From SHVO01 sp041905525 (GTDB lineage Bacteria > Pseudomonadota > Alphaproteobacteria > Rhodospirillales > Rhodospirillaceae), in assembly GCA_041905525.1 (NCBI GenBank), contig JAYRKY010000012.1, positions 1-64,000 on the forward strand: a stretch of DNA of 64,000 nt, written 5' to 3'. Numbering within the stretch: the stretch's first letter is position 1; every line of letters begins with the position of its first letter. This document shows positions 52,594 to 59,898 of this stretch, piece after piece. The position numbers were made by a program, and so were the translations under genes. The notes beneath the pieces are model-generated. The model saw only the letters and a program-made list of their open reading frames with translations, ran no database searches and was not told the origin of the DNA.

Positions 52594-52608
52594 CGGTGCA
52601 AATACCGG
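52594..52608. repeat. right target-site duplication of the casposon
   Basis: A second copy of CGGTGCAAATACCGG. Here the hairpin arm ACCGGGCC with its TTTTTT tail is retained, whereas the left copy keeps the GGCC arm, so joining the two outer flanks recreates a perfect intrinsic terminator. Confidence 0.85.
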
Positions 52609-52635
52609 GCCTTTTTTATTCGTGCGGGTGCGCGA

Positions 52636-53301
52636 CTAGGCCTGCTCAGGCCGCCGGGTCCATCGTAGGAACGCGATACCTAAGACAAGCCCAACGGCTT
52701 GCGCCGCGATGAAGGCGGGCGCGTCGGCGCCGCGAATCCCGGCGAAGGTGTCGGTGAAAGATCTCGCGACCGTCACGGCGGGGTTGGCGAAAGAGGTCGA
52801 CGACGTGAACCAATAGGCGCCGCCTATATAGGCGGACACGGCGCCGGCCAAGGTGGGCAGGCCCAACGGCGCGCAGCGTGTCACGGCGATCAGCAATCCA
52901 AAGGTCGCCACGACTTCCCCCGTCCAAAGCCCAGGCCCGAAACGTGCGTGGCTTCCGGCTTGAAGCACAGGCAAATCGAACATCAGGTGGGCGATCGCGA
53001 CCCCGGCAAGCGCGCCGAGGATCTGCGCGAGGATGTAGATCGGCACATGAGCCTTCGGAAATCCGGCAAGGAAAACGGCGCTCAGGGTGACCACCGGATT
53101 CATATGCGCCCCAAAGCTGAGGATGAGCATGTACAGCGCGCCCGACGTCGCAAGGGCATTCGCGAGCAGCGCGAGACCGGCGTTACCGCCGCTGAGCCGT
53201 TCCGCGGCGATTCCGGAACCGACCACGGCGATCAGAAGAAAAGCGGTGGCGATAACTTCGCTTGCGACGGCCTGACCGAGGCGGGGCGCGATTGCGTTCA
53301 C
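52636..53301 (-). CDS. MIP-family aquaporin of the ars operon (AqpS-like)
   Basis: A 221-aa six-helix channel with the two pore motifs MNPVV and FANPAV. Located as third gene after arsR and arsC (4-nt overlap with arsC), it matches the AqpS arrangement of rhizobia. There arsenate is reduced to arsenite, which leaves the cell through the channel instead of an ArsB pump. No arsB or acr3 is present nearby. Arsenite as substrate is inferred from context. Confidence 0.85.
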   Translation of the reverse strand: MNAIAPRLGQAVASEVIATAFLLIAVVGSGIAAERLSGGNAGLALLANALATSGALYMLILSFGAHMNPVVTLSAVFLAGFPKAHVPIYILAQILGALAGVAIAHLMFDLPVLQAGSHARFGPGLWTGEVVATFGLLIAVTRCAPLGLPTLAGAVSAYIGGAYWFTSSTSFANPAVTVARSFTDTFAGIRGADAPAFIAAQAVGLVLGIAFLRWTRRPEQA

Positions 53302-53798
53302 GGCGTCTTCGCCGGCAAAAGCGAACCGACCTCCAGGAGCTTCGCCCGCAGAAGGGCGTCATCGGCCGTCGCGAAGTCGAGCGACAGGAATGCCTTGATG
53401 CGGTGTTCAATGATGCCAAAGGCTTCGGCGAAGCGAGCGAGGCGGTCGGCGTACGAACCCGTGGCCGCCGCCGGATCGGGGAGCCCCCAATGTGCTGTGA
53501 GGGGATGCCCCGGCCAGATCGGACACATCTCGCCGGCCGCTTGGTCGCACACAGTGAAGATGAAGTCCATGATCGGAGCGTCGGGTCCGGCAAACTCATT
53601 CCAGCTCTTGCTGCGTAAACCGGCGGTCGGCAGATTCATGCGCTCAAGCGTTTCAAGCGCCAGGGGATGCACATCCCCCTTCGGGAAGCTGCCGGCGCTG
53701 TAGGCCCGGAAACGCCCCTGACCGCGCTGGTTTAGGATCGCTTCCGCAAGGATGCTCCGCGCCGAGTTTCCGGTGCAAAGAATAAGAACGTTACGCAT
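53298..53798 (-). CDS. arsC: arsenate reductase (low-molecular-weight phosphatase type)
   Basis: A 166-aa LMW-PTPase-like reductase. The nucleophile loop LCTGNSARS (Cys8, CX5R) is followed by two further Cys in VCDQAAGEMC, giving the three-cysteine relay of thioredoxin-linked ArsC; HWGLPDPA provides the catalytic Asp. The ATG at 53798 overlaps arsR by 8 nt and the stop overlaps the aquaporin start. Confidence 0.9.
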   Translation of the reverse strand: MRNVLILCTGNSARSILAEAILNQRGQGRFRAYSAGSFPKGDVHPLALETLERMNLPTAGLRSKSWNEFAGPDAPIMDFIFTVCDQAAGEMCPIWPGHPLTAHWGLPDPAAATGSYADRLARFAEAFGIIEHRIKAFLSLDFATADDALLRAKLLEVGSLLPAKTP

Positions 53799-54156
53799 CT
53801 TTCCGCGCCTTCCTTTTGGCCCGCTTTTTCGTCGGTGGTTCGGCTTTTGGGGTGCAGACAGGCCCACAGGGCATGCCGCCGCAGCAGTTTTCCGTCAGGT
53901 AGGACACGAGGCTATTCATGCGCTCGAAGTCGGCGGTCTGGATAAGCTGGCGGCCCTCGCGCCGCGCGTGGACGAGGCCGGCATGCTGCAGCTGATTGAG
54001 GTGGAACGAGAGCGTCGCCCCCGGCATTCCGAACTCCGCGGCAATTTCACCCACGACCATCCCCTTCGGCCCCGCGCGCACCAACAGTCGGAAGATGCCG
54101 AGGCGCCCTTCATGGGCGAGCGCGGATAAACCCGCGACGATTGCCAATGATTCCAT
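53791..54156 (-). CDS. arsR: ArsR-family transcriptional repressor
   Basis: A 121-aa winged-helix regulator (MPGATLSFHLNQLQHAGLV recognition region). Candidate arsenite ligands are the adjacent cysteines in ENCCGGMPCGPVC at the C-terminus rather than in the DNA-binding helix, a location seen in several proteobacterial ArsR types. It leads the arsR-arsC-aquaporin operon and should repress it. Confidence 0.9.
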   Translation of the reverse strand: MESLAIVAGLSALAHEGRLGIFRLLVRAGPKGMVVGEIAAEFGMPGATLSFHLNQLQHAGLVHARREGRQLIQTADFERMNSLVSYLTENCCGGMPCGPVCTPKAEPPTKKRAKRKARKDA

Positions 54157-54176
54157 ATTTCTAGATTATTAGAATT
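54157..54176. promoter_or_regulatory. candidate ArsR operator
   Basis: An AT-rich inverted repeat TTCTA-gattat-TAGAA lies directly before the arsR start and is the only such palindrome in this gap. It is probably the autoregulatory operator overlapping the promoter. Confidence 0.5.
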
Positions 54177-54228
54177 GATAACGAGGAGTCAACGCCCTCT
54201 GCCGGCGCTCATACCTGCGCCGGAATCA

Positions 54229-54260
54229 AAAAAGGCTCCGCGCCGGGCGCGGAGCCTTTT
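54229..54260 (-). terminator. terminator of the cytochrome c gene
   Basis: The GC hairpin AAAAGGCTCCGCG with matching arm CGCGGAGCCTTTT lies downstream of the minus-strand cytochrome gene. It ends in T on that strand. Confidence 0.85.
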
Positions 54261-54282
54261 GCCGTTTGACGCCGAGCGGGCG

Positions 54283-54657
54283 TTATTCTTTGGTCGCTTG
54301 CAGGAGGTACGCAACGATGTTCGCGCGAACCTCCGGGTTCGGAACACCGACGAAAGCCATCTTGGTGCCCTTGATATAGTCCTGCGGCTTCACGAGGTAC
54401 TTCATCAGTTCCTCTTCGCTCCAGGTGATGTTGGCGTTCTTCATCGCCGCCGAGTACGCATATTTCTCGGCGTTGGTGCCCGACTTCTTGCCAATGATGC
54501 CGTGCAGATTCGGGCCCACTTTGTTCGGCCCGCCCTTTTCGACCGTGTGGCACGCGCTGCAGGGCGCGAACTGCTTCTTTCCGGCGACCGGATCGCCCGC
54601 CGCCTGAGCCGCCACCGGCGTCAGCAGCATCGACGCCAGAATCAGTGCCTTACGCAT
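54283..54657 (-). CDS. class I c-type cytochrome (cytochrome c2-like)
   Basis: A 124-aa periplasmic protein: a signal peptide ending AAQAAGD, the haem-binding CSACH motif near residue 33, KVGPNLHGI after it, and the sixth ligand Met in GTKMAFVGV. The pattern fits the small soluble cytochrome c2/c550 group carrying electrons between the bc1 complex and an oxidase. The longer open frame upstream is not coding. No partner oxidase is in view. Confidence 0.9.
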   Translation of the reverse strand: MRKALILASMLLTPVAAQAAGDPVAGKKQFAPCSACHTVEKGGPNKVGPNLHGIIGKKSGTNAEKYAYSAAMKNANITWSEEELMKYLVKPQDYIKGTKMAFVGVPNPEVRANIVAYLLQATKE

Positions 54658-54805
54658 TTTTGTTCCTTTACCTGTAACAACCAGCCCCGCCCGATCGACA
54701 AAGAGCCTACGGGCCCGCGCCGCCGAATTACGCGGATTGAACCCGCCGGGCAAGTCCCGTTGTGTATCAGTTGGCCTCCGGAAGATGGCCCATTTTTGGC
54801 GACGG

Positions 54806-54831
54806 AGAACAAATCGGCGTGAAGGCCCGTT
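54806..54831 (+). promoter_or_regulatory. candidate EcfG promoter before the ferritin-like gene
   Basis: AGAAC-N17-CGTT is one base away from the GGAAC-N17-CGTT stress promoter and lies 36 nt before the start codon. Confidence 0.45.
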
Positions 54832-54866
54832 CATCAGGAATTCCCCCCTTTTGAAAGGCTCCCTGA

Positions 54867-55190
54867 ATGGCCAGCGACCATCTGCATGCCCCGCGCGACC
54901 GCCTGCGCAAGGAGACCATCCACATGCACCAGGCGATTACCTCTCTCATGGAAGAACTTGAGGCCGTGGATTGGTATCAGCAGCGCGCCGACGATTGCGA
55001 AGATCAGGCGCTTAAGGAGATCCTGCTTCACAACATGAAGGAGGAAATCGAGCATGCGGCGATGACACTGGAATGGATCCGGCGCGTCAGTCCGGCCTTC
55101 GACAAGGAATTGCGTGAGTATCTGTTTCAGGACGGTAACATTGTCGGCCGTGAGCACGCCGCCGAAGGACACACGAGCGACGACCACTAG
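54867..55190 (+). CDS. encapsulated-ferritin-like protein (EncFtn type)
   Basis: A 107-aa two-helix ferritin subunit resembling the Rhodospirillum EncFtn: HQAITSLMEELEAVDWYQQR carries the first iron ligand Glu, and MKEEIEHAAMTLEWIRR the ExxH pair (Glu60/62, His63). EncFtn forms an open ring oxidising iron inside an encapsulin shell. Here there is no encapsulin gene beside it, and the C-terminus (REHAAEGHTSDDH) lacks the usual encapsulin-targeting tail. It may act free or in a shell encoded elsewhere. Confidence 0.8.
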   Translation: MASDHLHAPRDRLRKETIHMHQAITSLMEELEAVDWYQQRADDCEDQALKEILLHNMKEEIEHAAMTLEWIRRVSPAFDKELREYLFQDGNIVGREHAAEGHTSDDH

Positions 55191-55202
55191 GCCTTTCGGC
55201 GC

Positions 55203-55760
55203 TCACGCTCCGTACGTGATCTCCAGAACTTCGAGCACGTCTTCACCCGCGGGGGTGCGCAGTCTGACGGTGTCGCCCTCGCGCGCCTTCATCAATGCCC
55301 GCGCGACCGGCGAGACCCAACTCACGAGCGTGCCGTCGTCCGTCCCCGCCGCCTCGTCGATCCCAACGATCTTGATGGTTCGCTCGTCGCCCTTCTTGGT
55401 CGCGTAGGTCACCGTCGCCCCGAAGAATACTTGCTCCAACGACTTTTGGCGCGCGGGATCCACCAATTCCGCGTTTTCTCGCCGCTTGGTGAGATACCGG
55501 ACACGCCGGTCGATCTCGCGCAAACGGCGCTTACCGTAAATGTAATCGCCGTTCTCCGAGCGGTCGCCGTTGCCGGCGGCCCAGGACACGATCTCGACAA
55601 TCTTCGGCCGCTCGACGCGCAGCAACTGATGGAGTTCGTCGTCCAAGAGCTTCAGACCACGCGGCGTCACATAGTTTTTCGTACCCGCGGGAAGGTTATC
55701 GGCTTCCTCCGGCAGGTCGTCTTCTTCGGTCTCGGATTCTTTGGTGAAAGCTTTGCTCAT
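55203..55760 (-). CDS. greB: transcription elongation factor GreB
   Basis: A 185-aa factor that rescues backtracked RNA polymerase. The coiled-coil hairpin tip GDRSENGDYIYGKRRL keeps the acidic Asp and Glu needed for transcript cleavage, and REIDRRVRYLTKR follows as in GreB; the C-terminal FKBP-like domain is complete. The N-terminal 25 residues are an acidic extension (SETEEDDLPEEADN). It converges on the ferritin gene. Confidence 0.9.
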   Translation of the reverse strand: MSKAFTKESETEEDDLPEEADNLPAGTKNYVTPRGLKLLDDELHQLLRVERPKIVEIVSWAAGNGDRSENGDYIYGKRRLREIDRRVRYLTKRRENAELVDPARQKSLEQVFFGATVTYATKKGDERTIKIVGIDEAAGTDDGTLVSWVSPVARALMKAREGDTVRLRTPAGEDVLEVLEITYGA

Positions 55761-55801
55761 GGGCGATCCTGCCGCACGGCAAACGGGGCGGCCTAATTGA
55801 G

Positions 55802-56197
55802 TTATTTCCGGCCGCTGGCCATTGCAATCCCGGCGATGATCGCCGACAGAATCGCAGCGCCCTTGTTTTTGGCGAACATATCTTTCAGTTCCGCGAAGGC
55901 GTCTTCGCCGCCATCGCTCGCCACGGCGCTCTTATGCGGGTGCAGCGTCGCGCGCGCCACCAGTAAGAAAAGGCCGCTGAGAGCCGCCAGCAATACGCCC
56001 ATGCTGAGCGCAGCAAAATCGGCGCCGATACGGGGAATGAGAAACAGCCACAGCGCCGCCACCAGGGCAAAGATCGCGCCAAGGCCGCACAGTACCGCCA
56101 GGACCATCCATTTTGCCGCGCCGGAAACGCGGCTGACGCGCTGCGCCAGCCGCATCTCTGCGAGCATCATCAAGGCCATCCTGACGATCTTGTCCAT
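55802..56197 (-). CDS. phage-holin-like membrane protein (holin-X/DUF1469-like)
   Basis: A 131-aa membrane protein with two helices (WMVLAVLCGLGAIFALVAALW, LSMGVLLAALSGLFLLVAR) and an amphipathic N-terminus. The composition and the downstream DUF883-type partner match YqjE/DUF1469-like proteins, which pair with ElaB/YqjD in enteric stress clusters. A shorter C-terminal helix follows. No lytic function is implied. Confidence 0.6.
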   Translation of the reverse strand: MDKIVRMALMMLAEMRLAQRVSRVSGAAKWMVLAVLCGLGAIFALVAALWLFLIPRIGADFAALSMGVLLAALSGLFLLVARATLHPHKSAVASDGGEDAFAELKDMFAKNKGAAILSAIIAGIAMASGRK

Positions 56198-56216
56198 GGA
56201 TGCGCGTGCCCGGCAG

Positions 56217-56537
56217 CTACTTGCGGAAGAAGATCTTGGAAATGACGAAGCCTGCGGCGAACGCCATCAGCAGGCTTGCGATCGGCTGGTCGTCCAGCTG
56301 CTTTTCCATCGCCACCATGGTCTTGCGCCCGCGCTTCTGCATGTCCTTGTACAGATCGGCCGCGTCGTCCTGAAGGTCGTCCGCCATATCGCGCGCGCTG
56401 TCGAGCGCATCGTCGAGGTTGAGCTTTTTCACGTGGGCGATCGCTTTCGCCACGTCCTTCTTGAGGGCCGCGAGATCGTCGATGATCGCTTCGATATCGG
56501 CGCCGCTCACGTTCTCGAGTTTCTTGCGCAGGTCCAT
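56217..56537 (-). CDS. DUF883 (ElaB/YqjD-like) membrane-anchored protein
   Basis: A 106-aa protein: a long helical, charged N-terminal part (coiled-coil style, KKLENVSGADIEAIIDDLAA) and one C-terminal helix (PIASLLMAFAAGFVISKIFF) ending in RK, as in ElaB/YqjD, which bind ribosomes in stationary-phase E. coli. The ATG at 56537 was chosen; the frame upstream is not supported. It precedes the holin-like gene, forming a two-gene stress unit. Confidence 0.75.
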   Translation of the reverse strand: MDLRKKLENVSGADIEAIIDDLAALKKDVAKAIAHVKKLNLDDALDSARDMADDLQDDAADLYKDMQKRGRKTMVAMEKQLDDQPIASLLMAFAAGFVISKIFFRK

Positions 56538-56676
56538 GGGTGGTCCCTTCCCACTACAGTTATTGACGAATGGCGAATGCTCAACACGTAAAAATTGTTC
56601 CGGCGGTTGGTGATTATACGCCCTAAATCGGCAGGGCGCTTCTACCGGTTGCAATTCCGTCGCGTGCCCAGCGGTA

Positions 56677-56702
56677 GGAACTCGGGGCAGTGACACGCCG
56701 TT
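56677..56702 (+). promoter_or_regulatory. EcfG-type stress promoter of the DUF3309 gene
   Basis: GGAAC-N17-CGTT, a perfect match to the general stress promoter, lies 36 nt before the start codon of the small membrane protein gene. Confidence 0.8.
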
Positions 56703-56738
56703 ACAGGAGGGAGCGAGCTTCATAAGAAGGAACGAACC

Positions 56739-56894
56739 ATGCTCAGCACAGTCCTTCTTATTCTTCTCATTCTGCTTCTGGTCGGCGCGCTGCCCAACTG
56801 GCCCTACAGCCGGTCCTGGGGCTACTACCCCAGTGGCATCTTCTCCATTCTGCTGATCGTCGTTGTCGTATTGCTGCTTTCAGGGCGCATTTAA
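56739..56894 (+). CDS. DUF3309 small membrane protein
   Basis: A 51-aa protein with the signature WPYSRSWGYYPSG between two hydrophobic stretches (TVLLILLILLLVGALPNW and FSILLIVVVVLLLSG). Length and motif match DUF3309, frequent in alphaproteobacteria. It has its own stress promoter and a TAA stop, and is followed by a 109-nt gap before sodB. Function unknown. Confidence 0.8.
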   Translation: MLSTVLLILLILLLVGALPNWPYSRSWGYYPSGIFSILLIVVVVLLLSGRI

Positions 56895-57002
56895 CGACGG
56901 AGTGTCCTAACCAATGGTAAAATGCCGCGGAAGCAAAGCATCCGCGGCATTCTATTGGGGGCGCTTCGTCGCGGACCTCTAGATATAGGGTCCCCGGCTC
57001 GC

Positions 57003-57614
57003 CTACCGGACTTTCGCGAAGTTCTCCGCGGCGAAGTCCCAGTTCAGAAGTTTCTCGACGACCGCTTCGACGTGGTCCTTTCGCGCATTCTGATAGTCGA
57101 GGTAATAGGCGTGCTCCCAGACATCGACGGTAAGAAGGCAAGGCGTCTGCGCCGCGATGGGTGTCTCGCCGTCCCGCGTATCTTTCACCGTCAGGGTTCC
57201 GCCTTCCACGACCAGCCACCCCCAGCCGCTGCCGAAGTGATCCGTGGACTTCGTTTTCAGCTCCTTCTTGAGCGCATCGAAGGACCCGAAGTCCCGTGTG
57301 ATGGCGTCCGCAAGAGCGCCCTTAGGTTGCTTTGGGGTGGGTGACAGGCCGTTCCAATAGAAGGTGTGGTTCCACACCTGCGCCGCGTTGTTGAAAATCT
57401 TCTTGTTGTCGTCATCGCCATACGTCTCGGCGATGATCTCCTCCAAAGACATCTCGGCGAAATCAGTCCCCTTGATGAGCTCGTTCAGCTTATCGACGTA
57501 CCCTTTGTGATGTTTGCCGTAATGGAACGACAGCGTTTTGGCCGAGATGACAGGCGCCAGGGCATCTTCGGCATAAGGGAGCGGGGGCAACGTAAAAGGA
57601 CCTGAGTTGGGCAA
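57003..57614 (-). CDS. sodB: iron superoxide dismutase
   Basis: A 203-aa Fe/Mn SOD. It has FTLPPLPYAEDALAP at the N-terminus, the metal ligands in HYGKHHKGYVDKLN and NHTFYWN, then DVWEHAYYLDYQNAR, with an alanine/glutamine pattern of the iron type (AAQVWNHTFYW). I chose a TTG start at 57614 because an excellent AAGGAG site lies six bases upstream; the open frame continues 19 codons further but gives an atypical N-terminus. It removes superoxide in the cytosol. Confidence 0.92.
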   Translation of the reverse strand: MPNSGPFTLPPLPYAEDALAPVISAKTLSFHYGKHHKGYVDKLNELIKGTDFAEMSLEEIIAETYGDDDNKKIFNNAAQVWNHTFYWNGLSPTPKQPKGALADAITRDFGSFDALKKELKTKSTDHFGSGWGWLVVEGGTLTVKDTRDGETPIAAQTPCLLTVDVWEHAYYLDYQNARKDHVEAVVEKLLNWDFAAENFAKVR

Positions 57615-57637
57615 GGATGTCTCCTTCGAACGGATCG

Positions 57638-57684
57638 GAAAAAAGAGATTGGGGCTTGACCTTACGGTCAAACCCCAATCGTCA
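57638..57684 (-). terminator. terminator of the DUF1328/entericidin unit
   Basis: A 15-bp stem with one mismatch (GATTGGGG arms around TTAC) is followed on the minus strand by CTCTTTTTT. It separates the stress genes from sodB. Confidence 0.8.
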
Positions 57685-57703
57685 CTTAACTAAACTGCCG
57701 GCG

Positions 57704-57886
57704 TTAGATCGGCGGCGGCGGCGATTTACCGCGAACCAGGTGAAGTACGAGAGTCACCAGGAACACAAGCAGGAACAGGAAGAACAGGATCTGCGCGATG
57801 CCGGCCGATGCGGAGGCAAGTCCGCCGAAGCCAAGCACGCCTGCGATGATCGCAACGACAAGGAAAACAAGGGCCCAACTCAGCAT
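57704..57886 (-). CDS. DUF1328 small membrane protein
   Basis: A 60-aa protein with two hydrophobic helices (WALVFLVVAIIAGVLGFGG and IAQILFFLFLLVFLVTLVLHL) and a Pro-rich tail, matching DUF1328 (YtjA-like). It starts at 57886, 28 nt behind the entericidin gene, so it shares that promoter and the following terminator. These proteins respond to stress in many bacteria; their function is unknown. Confidence 0.85.
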   Translation of the reverse strand: MLSWALVFLVVAIIAGVLGFGGLASASAGIAQILFFLFLLVFLVTLVLHLVRGKSPPPPI

Positions 57887-57914
57887 GGGGAATCTCCTTT
57901 CTACGGCAGCGCCG

Positions 57915-58061
57915 TTATTTCTTCGCGTCCTCAGCGGCGTCGTCGATCGCGTCGCCGGCGGAGCGGACATCTTCGCCCACACCTTCCACGGTGTTGCAGG
58001 CGGCGAGGCTCAGCGAAAACGTCGTGATGAAAATGGCGAACAGGATCTTAAAAGCTTTCAT
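57915..58061 (-). CDS. entericidin-like lipoprotein
   Basis: A 48-aa lipoprotein: KAFKILFAIFITTFSLSLAAC with lipobox LAAC, then a short mature part (NTVEGVGEDVRSAGDAIDDA) as in entericidin A/B. Such peptides are typical stress-regulon products, often beside csbD and DUF1328. An EcfG-type promoter lies about 60 nt upstream. Confidence 0.85.
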   Translation of the reverse strand: MKAFKILFAIFITTFSLSLAACNTVEGVGEDVRSAGDAIDDAAEDAKK

Positions 58062-58121
58062 GAAACGGTCCTCTCGTCTGCATCGAGGCAACAATTGCCT
58101 CGAGCGTAATCTCAAGGACTA

Positions 58122-58146
58122 AACTCACGACCGCTTGCGAAGTTCC
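58122..58146 (-). promoter_or_regulatory. EcfG-type promoter of entericidin-DUF1328
   Basis: On the minus strand, GGAAC-N16-AGTT lies 61 nt before the entericidin start, with one mismatch in the -10 box. Confidence 0.6.
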
Positions 58147-58289
58147 GCGCCGTTACGCGAAGCGAGAGGATTTTCGCCCGCCGCGTGCGGCGAAATTGCG
58201 GCGGTGTGGCAGAACCATGGCGAATCAAAACGCCGCCTGCGTATCCGCAGGCGGCGTGAGTGGCGTTATCGTCTGCGCCTTCGTGTGAC

Positions 58290-59078
58290 TTATGCTTCGG
58301 GCTGATCTTCCGCCAGCAACAGGGCCTGCGCGATCGTCGCCTTCACACTGTCGGCCATGAACGGTTTGGTGACCAAGAATGTAGGCTCAGGGCGCTCGCC
58401 CGTGAGAAGGCGCTCGGGATAAGCTGTGATGAAGATCACCGGAGCGTCGACCTGCTCCAGGATATCGCTCACGGCATCGATGCCCGAGCTGTTATCGGCA
58501 AGCTGAATGTCCGCCAGGATTAAACCGGGACGCCACTTGCCGACGGCGTTCACGGCTTCCGTCCTTGTGCGGACGACCGCGAAAACATTGTGCCCCATCT
58601 CCTCGACGATGTTGGAAAGGTCGAGCGAAATGATCGGCTCATCTTCGATGATCAGGACCGAGGTCGGGCTCTGCGCCACCAGATCGTATAGCGCTTCTTT
58701 CACCATCCGGCCGATTTCATCCGGCGTGCGATCCAGGATCTGCGCCGCTTCCGCCTGGGTGAAGTCTTCCATCGCAGTCAGCAGCAGCGCCTGGCGGCGT
58801 GCGACGCCCAAGGCGTCCAAGCGGTCGCGAAAGCGGTCGCCGCTTTCGCCCTTCACCGCGAGACCCCGGGCAGGCTGCGTGCCCGACCAGATCACGTGGA
58901 ACATGCGATAGAGCGCGACGCGCGGGTGCATGTCGCGGTGATAGCGATCCGGAGATTCCACAATCGCTTCCAAAGTCGCACGGACATACGCGTCGCCGCT
59001 GGCCTGCGAGCCTGTCAGCGCGCGCGCGTAGCGGCGCAGGAATGGGAGATGAGATGCGATTTCGTGGGAGAGCGACAT
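58290..59078 (-). CDS. phyR: general stress response regulator PhyR
   Basis: A 262-aa anti-anti-sigma response regulator. Residues 1-135 mimic an ECF sigma factor (sigma2-like LPFLRRYARALTGSQASGD, sigma4-like FTQAEAAQILDRTPDEIG). Residues 139-255 form a receiver domain with Glu145/Asp146, the phosphoacceptor Asp190 (LILADIQL), Thr218 and Lys238. When phosphorylated it captures NepR and frees EcfG, both encoded 1-2 kb away. The partner kinase is not in the window. Confidence 0.95.
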   Translation of the reverse strand: MSLSHEIASHLPFLRRYARALTGSQASGDAYVRATLEAIVESPDRYHRDMHPRVALYRMFHVIWSGTQPARGLAVKGESGDRFRDRLDALGVARRQALLLTAMEDFTQAEAAQILDRTPDEIGRMVKEALYDLVAQSPTSVLIIEDEPIISLDLSNIVEEMGHNVFAVVRTRTEAVNAVGKWRPGLILADIQLADNSSGIDAVSDILEQVDAPVIFITAYPERLLTGERPEPTFLVTKPFMADSVKATIAQALLLAEDQPEA

Positions 59079-59426
59079 GGTTGGAAATCCTATTGTATCC
59101 CCGCGCGGATCGCGCGCGTCTGAGGGATAAGGTTAAACAGGGCACCCGACATAAGACTAGTTGATTTTGGGGAGCGGTGGAATTTGTCCGGAACCGCGAG
59201 AGGCCGTGCTCTGGTTTTCAAGGTCTCGTGGCTTTCATTTCCGAGATCAGGCACCGCGGCGGACACGATGTGTGCGAAGGATAATGCGAGAAGTGATTTA
59301 CACGCCTGGAGGAGGATGTGTGGGAAGGAGATACCTTTGCCCCGACGCACAACGCGGTCCGCCGGGATAAGTTCCCGGCGGGTGCAAAGATTTTTTACGG
59401 TCTTGATCCCCTGTCGCCCGGCGCGT
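59079..59426. other. long leader region upstream of phyR
   Basis: About 350 nt without a credible gene. It carries a hairpin CCGCCGGG/CCCGGCGG at 59359-59381 overlapping a stress promoter. Frames here have poor composition. Confidence 0.5.
59351..59375 (-). promoter_or_regulatory. EcfG-type promoter upstream of phyR
   Basis: On the minus strand, GGAAC-N16-CGTT matches the stress consensus fully. It points towards phyR, about 270 nt away, which would give a long untranslated leader. Confidence 0.65.
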
Positions 59427-59726
59427 CTAATGGACCGCGTTACCCAGCTTGGTCGGGGCGGCGGGCGTCTCGGCCTGCGGGCCCTTCGTATCGTCTTCAA
59501 GGGCGAGAAGCGCACTGACGATGGCGCCTAAGTGGCTGTTTTCACCGGAGGTCATGTTTTCCTCCTCCGCGGTTTGAAGGAGACGGGCATCGACTTCCCA
59601 GGCCCGTAAGATATCGATTTTCGCTTCCCGGGACAGGCCCGGATAGACCAGTACGTCTTTGGGATGTTGGAAGAATTTGCTGGGGTTGGTCTTCGCTTCA
59701 TCAAGATTGAGTTGCGGCTGGGGCAT
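59427..59726 (-). CDS. small stress-locus protein of unknown function
   Basis: A 99-aa hydrophilic protein with KFFQHPKDVLVYPGLSREAK followed by IDILRAWEVDARLLQTAEEE, a pattern I recognise as a small conserved hypothetical near stress genes in alphaproteobacteria. No catalytic motif is visible. It is read from its own EcfG-type promoter and lies divergent to ecfG. It could be a regulator or an adaptor. Confidence 0.7.
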   Translation of the reverse strand: MPQPQLNLDEAKTNPSKFFQHPKDVLVYPGLSREAKIDILRAWEVDARLLQTAEEENMTSGENSHLGAIVSALLALEDDTKGPQAETPAAPTKLGNAVH

Positions 59727-59761
59727 AGCATCACCACATGCGGTTTAACGTTCCCCCGGCA

Positions 59762-59787
59762 AACGCCGCGTGTTCCCGCAAAGTTCC
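59762..59787 (-). promoter_or_regulatory. EcfG-type promoter of the 99-aa gene
   Basis: On the minus strand, GGAAC-N17-CGTT is a perfect match, 36 nt before the start of the 99-aa gene. Confidence 0.8.
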
Positions 59788-59836
59788 GGTTCAACGCTAA
59801 GGCGGGAAAAAAGCGAAGTCTTCGAGGGGTTTCGGT

Positions 59837-59862
59837 GAAACTCTTTTCTACTTCCGAGCGTT
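59837..59862 (+). promoter_or_regulatory. candidate autoregulatory promoter of ecfG
   Basis: GAAAC-N17-CGTT differs from the consensus by one base and ends 36 nt before the ecfG start. It suggests positive autoregulation. Confidence 0.55.
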
Positions 59863-59898
59863 GTCACTAATATCGGGCTTCATACTAAGGGACGGGCT

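Noticed and set aside
55802..56197. Prophage remnant suggested by the holin-like protein
   Set aside because: No other phage gene is nearby, and the DUF883-type partner shows a chromosomal stress membrane pair.
59184..59531. A 115-aa plus-strand frame in the phyR leader region
   Set aside because: It has an Arg/Ser/Gly-rich random-looking translation, no ribosome site, and overlaps the 99-aa gene on the other strand.
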